Source: Dasania marina DSM 21967 (GTDB lineage: Bacteria; Pseudomonadota; Gammaproteobacteria; Pseudomonadales; Dasaniaceae). From it: a stretch of DNA of 64,000 nucleotides. The DNA lies in the NCBI RefSeq assembly GCF_000373485.1, contig NZ_KB891586.1, positions 138,734 through 202,733 on the forward strand, given 5' to 3'. The notes under the pieces are model-generated. The model ran no database searches. It saw nothing but the letters and a program-made list of their open reading frames with translations, and had not been told where the DNA came from. The position numbers and the translations under genes were made by a program. Positions 61,888 to 64,000 of the stretch are shown in pieces; position 1 is the first letter of the stretch; every line of letters begins with the position of its first letter.

Positions 61888-62532
61888 TTAGTGCCCTGCT
61901 GCGTCATCCCATAAAAGTTTGTGTAGTTGCAGTTGAAACCGTACTGGTAAATTGTCTTCAACTATCCAGTTGGCCAGCGCTGTGGCCTCTATTTCGCCAA
62001 AACTGGGCGAGAATAAAACATCGTCCACCTTACTAAGCAACTGATATTCGTCGATTTTAAATCTAGCCCAGTCGTAATCTTCGCGATTACAAATAACAAA
62101 TTTAACCTGATCGTGACGATTGAGGCGCTGTATGTTCTGGTAATCATTGCGCCCTACCTCTTGTGAGCCCGGTGTTTTTAAATCCACCACTTTCACCACT
62201 CTGTCGTCTACGCCCTCGGTGCTTATAGAGCCGCTGGTTTCCAGCGAGACTTCATAGCCCTGATCGCACAAGGCCTTGAGCAGCGGCCAACAGTTTTTTT
62301 GTGCTAGGGGCTCGCCGCCCGTTACGGTGACATAGCGCGGCTTGTAGCTGGCCACCTCGGCCAAGATACGCGCTTGTGTCCACTTCTCACCACCGTGAAA
62401 GGCATAGGCGGTATCACAGTAGCCACAACGCAGAGGGCAGCCGGTAAGGCGTACAAATACGGTAGCTAGGCCTGCGGTGCGGGTTTCACCCTGCAGTGAA
62501 TAGAAGATTTCAGTAAGACGTAGGTCAGTCAT
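61888..62532 (-). CDS. queE: 7-carboxy-7-deazaguanine synthase (radical SAM)
   Basis: 214 residues from ATG 62532. The CxxxCxxC cluster is C32-PLR-C36-GY-C39, with the SLQGET opening typical of QueE. It forms 7-carboxy-7-deazaguanine from carboxy-tetrahydropterin. Cotranscribed with queC. Confidence 0.97.
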   Translation of the reverse strand: MTDLRLTEIFYSLQGETRTAGLATVFVRLTGCPLRCGYCDTAYAFHGGEKWTQARILAEVASYKPRYVTVTGGEPLAQKNCWPLLKALCDQGYEVSLETSGSISTEGVDDRVVKVVDLKTPGSQEVGRNDYQNIQRLNRHDQVKFVICNREDYDWARFKIDEYQLLSKVDDVLFSPSFGEIEATALANWIVEDNLPVRFQLQLHKLLWDDAAGH

Positions 62533-62649
62533 GGGCTCGATTCTGTTGCTAAACACTGTGCAGCTAGCCCTATACGGCCGGACAATTAACACAGTAGAAA
62601 TTTGAGGCCGTTACACGCGGCGGCTAAAAATGCGCGCATAATAACGAAC

Positions 62650-62675
62650 AACCGCAGCTGTCGCCAGCTGCGGTT
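62650..62675 (-). terminator. Terminator after cpoB
   Basis: An 11-bp perfect stem AACCGCAGCTG/CAGCTGCGGTT with a 4-base loop. On the minus strand it is followed by a T-rich run, ending the pal-cpoB transcript before queE. Confidence 0.75.
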
Positions 62676-62703
62676 CAAAAAATAGTCTGCTTAGCTGCAA
62701 CAA

Positions 62704-63483
62704 TTAGAACCTGTCGCGAAGAAAATCTCTGGCTTTATCGGCTGCCGAGTTCACACCCTTGCCGTATTGGGCCACCACCTTTTCTAACCATAGCCGTGAT
62801 TTCTCTTTGTTGTCTTTCAAGAAATACACAGTACCCAGCTTATACATGGCATCCGCTTCTTTAGGATGCCTGGGGTAAAGCTCTAGCAACTGGGTGAAAG
62901 ATTGCCTAGAGGCTTCTAGATCAGCGGGTTTAACCACTAGATAAAGCTCACCCAGCCAGTAATAGGCATTGGGGGCATATTTACCATCGGGGAAATCCAG
63001 CAAAAAACTATGGAATGCGGTAATCGCCTGAGTATACTGGCGCTTAGGCACCAAGCTGTAGGCAACATCGTAAGCATCCTTCTCGCCTACACCGGCGGGC
63101 TTGTCATTTAACGCCGTTACCGTTGCTGTGCTATTAGCTTGTTCAGGCGCTGCGTTGTCATTAGCAATTAGGCTACCCAAACGCTTATCGACATCGATAT
63201 AGCGCTCCGTGGACTGCTGCTTAAAACGCTCCAGCTGATGACCTTGCTCTTCCACCATGCCGCGCAGCATACGCATTTCTTCTTGCAGCAGTTGCAGCTG
63301 GTAAAACAACTCACCCTGCGATTGCGCATTGCCCATCTGTGGCTGCGCAGACGTAGCCGCAACAGGCACTGCTTGATGGCTGATAGAGGCATCGATCACT
63401 GGCACCTGCGCAAACGCAGATGACATAAACAGAAAAGCCGCGCTGCTAAGCAGCACGGCTTTGGAGGGGGCATGCTTTGGCAT
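62704..63483 (-). CDS. cpoB: Cell division coordinator CpoB (YbgF)
   Basis: 259 residues: signal peptide (to about 25), coiled-coil trimerisation region (about 50-95), linker, then TPR repeats (about 135-259; YDVAYSLVPKRQYTQAI, YAPNAYYWLGELYLV, KEADAMYKLGTVYFL). It links peptidoglycan synthesis with Tol-Pal constriction. It directly follows pal. Confidence 0.95.
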   Translation of the reverse strand: MPKHAPSKAVLLSSAAFLFMSSAFAQVPVIDASISHQAVPVAATSAQPQMGNAQSQGELFYQLQLLQEEMRMLRGMVEEQGHQLERFKQQSTERYIDVDKRLGSLIANDNAAPEQANSTATVTALNDKPAGVGEKDAYDVAYSLVPKRQYTQAITAFHSFLLDFPDGKYAPNAYYWLGELYLVVKPADLEASRQSFTQLLELYPRHPKEADAMYKLGTVYFLKDNKEKSRLWLEKVVAQYGKGVNSAADKARDFLRDRF

Positions 63484-63502
63484 ACTAACCTTCCCTATAC
63501 TA

Positions 63503-64000
63503 TTACTTAAGTTCTACGCGACGGTTTTTAGCATAAGAAGCAGCATCGCTACCACTCGCTAATGGACGCTCTTCACCGTAGCTAATTACTTCTATACGGT
63601 AACGCTCAACACCGTTAACAATCAGGTAGTTAGCAATGGCGTTAGCACGACGCTCACCTAATGCCATGTTGTAATCGCGAGTACCGCGCTCATCAGCGTG
63701 ACCTTCTAGACGAAGCTTGCTGTTGCCACCTTTTAAGAAAGCAGCCTGTGCATCTAAATTAGCACGGGTATCAGCAGATAAGGTTGCTTGGTCAAACTCA
63801 AAGTAGAAAACGGTTTTTAGGTTCGCCATGGCGTCAGCTTTCGCTTTTGCTTCGGCAGCGGCTTTCGCTTTTGCAGCAGCATCAGCAGCTTGTTGTTCAG
63901 CGGCGGCTTTAGCGGCAGCAGCGGCAGCAGCAGCTTGGTCACTATCATCCGTCTGGTTAGACGCACAACCAACCATCAAAGCGCATGAGAAAAAGGCTAT
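63503..64000 (-). CDS. pal: Peptidoglycan-associated lipoprotein Pal, 5' end beyond window
   Basis: The frame is open to the right edge, so the first residues of the signal are missing. The lipobox LMVGC marks the acylated cysteine. An Ala/Lys-rich linker (about 20-45 residues) is followed by an OmpA-like peptidoglycan-binding domain (LRLEGHADERGTRDYN, LGERRANAIANYL). It tethers the outer membrane to the wall in the Tol-Pal system; tolB should lie just outside. Confidence 0.96.
   Translation of the reverse strand: MAFFSCALMVGCASNQTDDSDQAAAAAAAAKAAAEQQAADAAAKAKAAAEAKAKADAMANLKTVFYFEFDQATLSADTRANLDAQAAFLKGGNSKLRLEGHADERGTRDYNMALGERRANAIANYLIVNGVERYRIEVISYGEERPLASGSDAASYAKNRRVELK

Noticed and set aside
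1-64000. CRISPR array, insertion sequences or rRNA genes
   Set aside because: No regularly spaced repeat-spacer units, no transposase genes with terminal repeats and no rRNA-like sequence seen on either strand.

Overview
The window looks like chromosomal DNA of a marine-type gammaproteobacterium, probably of the Pseudomonadales/Cellvibrionales side. This rests on gene content and order, not on a database comparison. The flanks are housekeeping genes in an order I recall from Pseudomonas: nadA, bepA (M48), a TusA-family gene and perM on the left, and pal, cpoB, queE, queC, tRNA-Lys on the right. Two blocks of accessory DNA sit between nadA and tRNA-Lys.

Left flank (1-14.3 kb): the 5' two thirds or more of aceE (pyruvate dehydrogenase E1), an unusual membrane-anchored receiver protein, an M16 lipoprotein peptidase overlapping a PerM-type permease, a TusA-family sulfur carrier, bepA, a bidirectional terminator, nadA, two similar small membrane proteins, a cardiolipin synthase and an MscS-type channel.

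Catabolic island (14.4-26.8 kb): aldehyde dehydrogenase, flavin reductase, BCCT carrier, N,N-dimethylformamidase-like large and small subunits, luciferase-like flavin monooxygenase, 4-oxalocrotonate tautomerase-like protein, TonB-dependent receptor, MFS carrier and a TetR regulator. Three copies of one 16-bp palindrome (arms CTATACA/TGTATAG) lie at the three promoter regions of this block. They tie it together as one probable regulon for uptake and breakdown of an unknown, perhaps amide- or N-methyl-containing, compound.

Prophage (27,756-61,030): a complete P2-superfamily, HP1/K139-like prophage integrated into the 3' end of tRNA-Lys, with 53-bp direct repeats as attL and attR. Order: integrase and repressor (minus strand); an operator-rich switch region; Cox-like protein; a primase-helicase followed by an iteron-rich, inverted-repeat-bounded region (origin candidate); about a dozen small early genes; an Ogr/Delta-like activator; portal and terminase (minus strand); then a long rightward late operon (scaffold, capsid, terminase small subunit, head and tail completion, sheath, tube, lysis genes, frameshifting tail chaperone, tape measure, baseplate, a mosaic fibre region, hub and spike). 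Two secreted proteins of unknown role are embedded in or appended to the late genes. The phage end supplies a new terminator behind the rebuilt tRNA-Lys.

Right flank (61-64 kb): tRNA-Lys, queC, queE (queuosine precursor synthesis), cpoB and the 3' part of pal (Tol-Pal envelope system), all on the minus strand.
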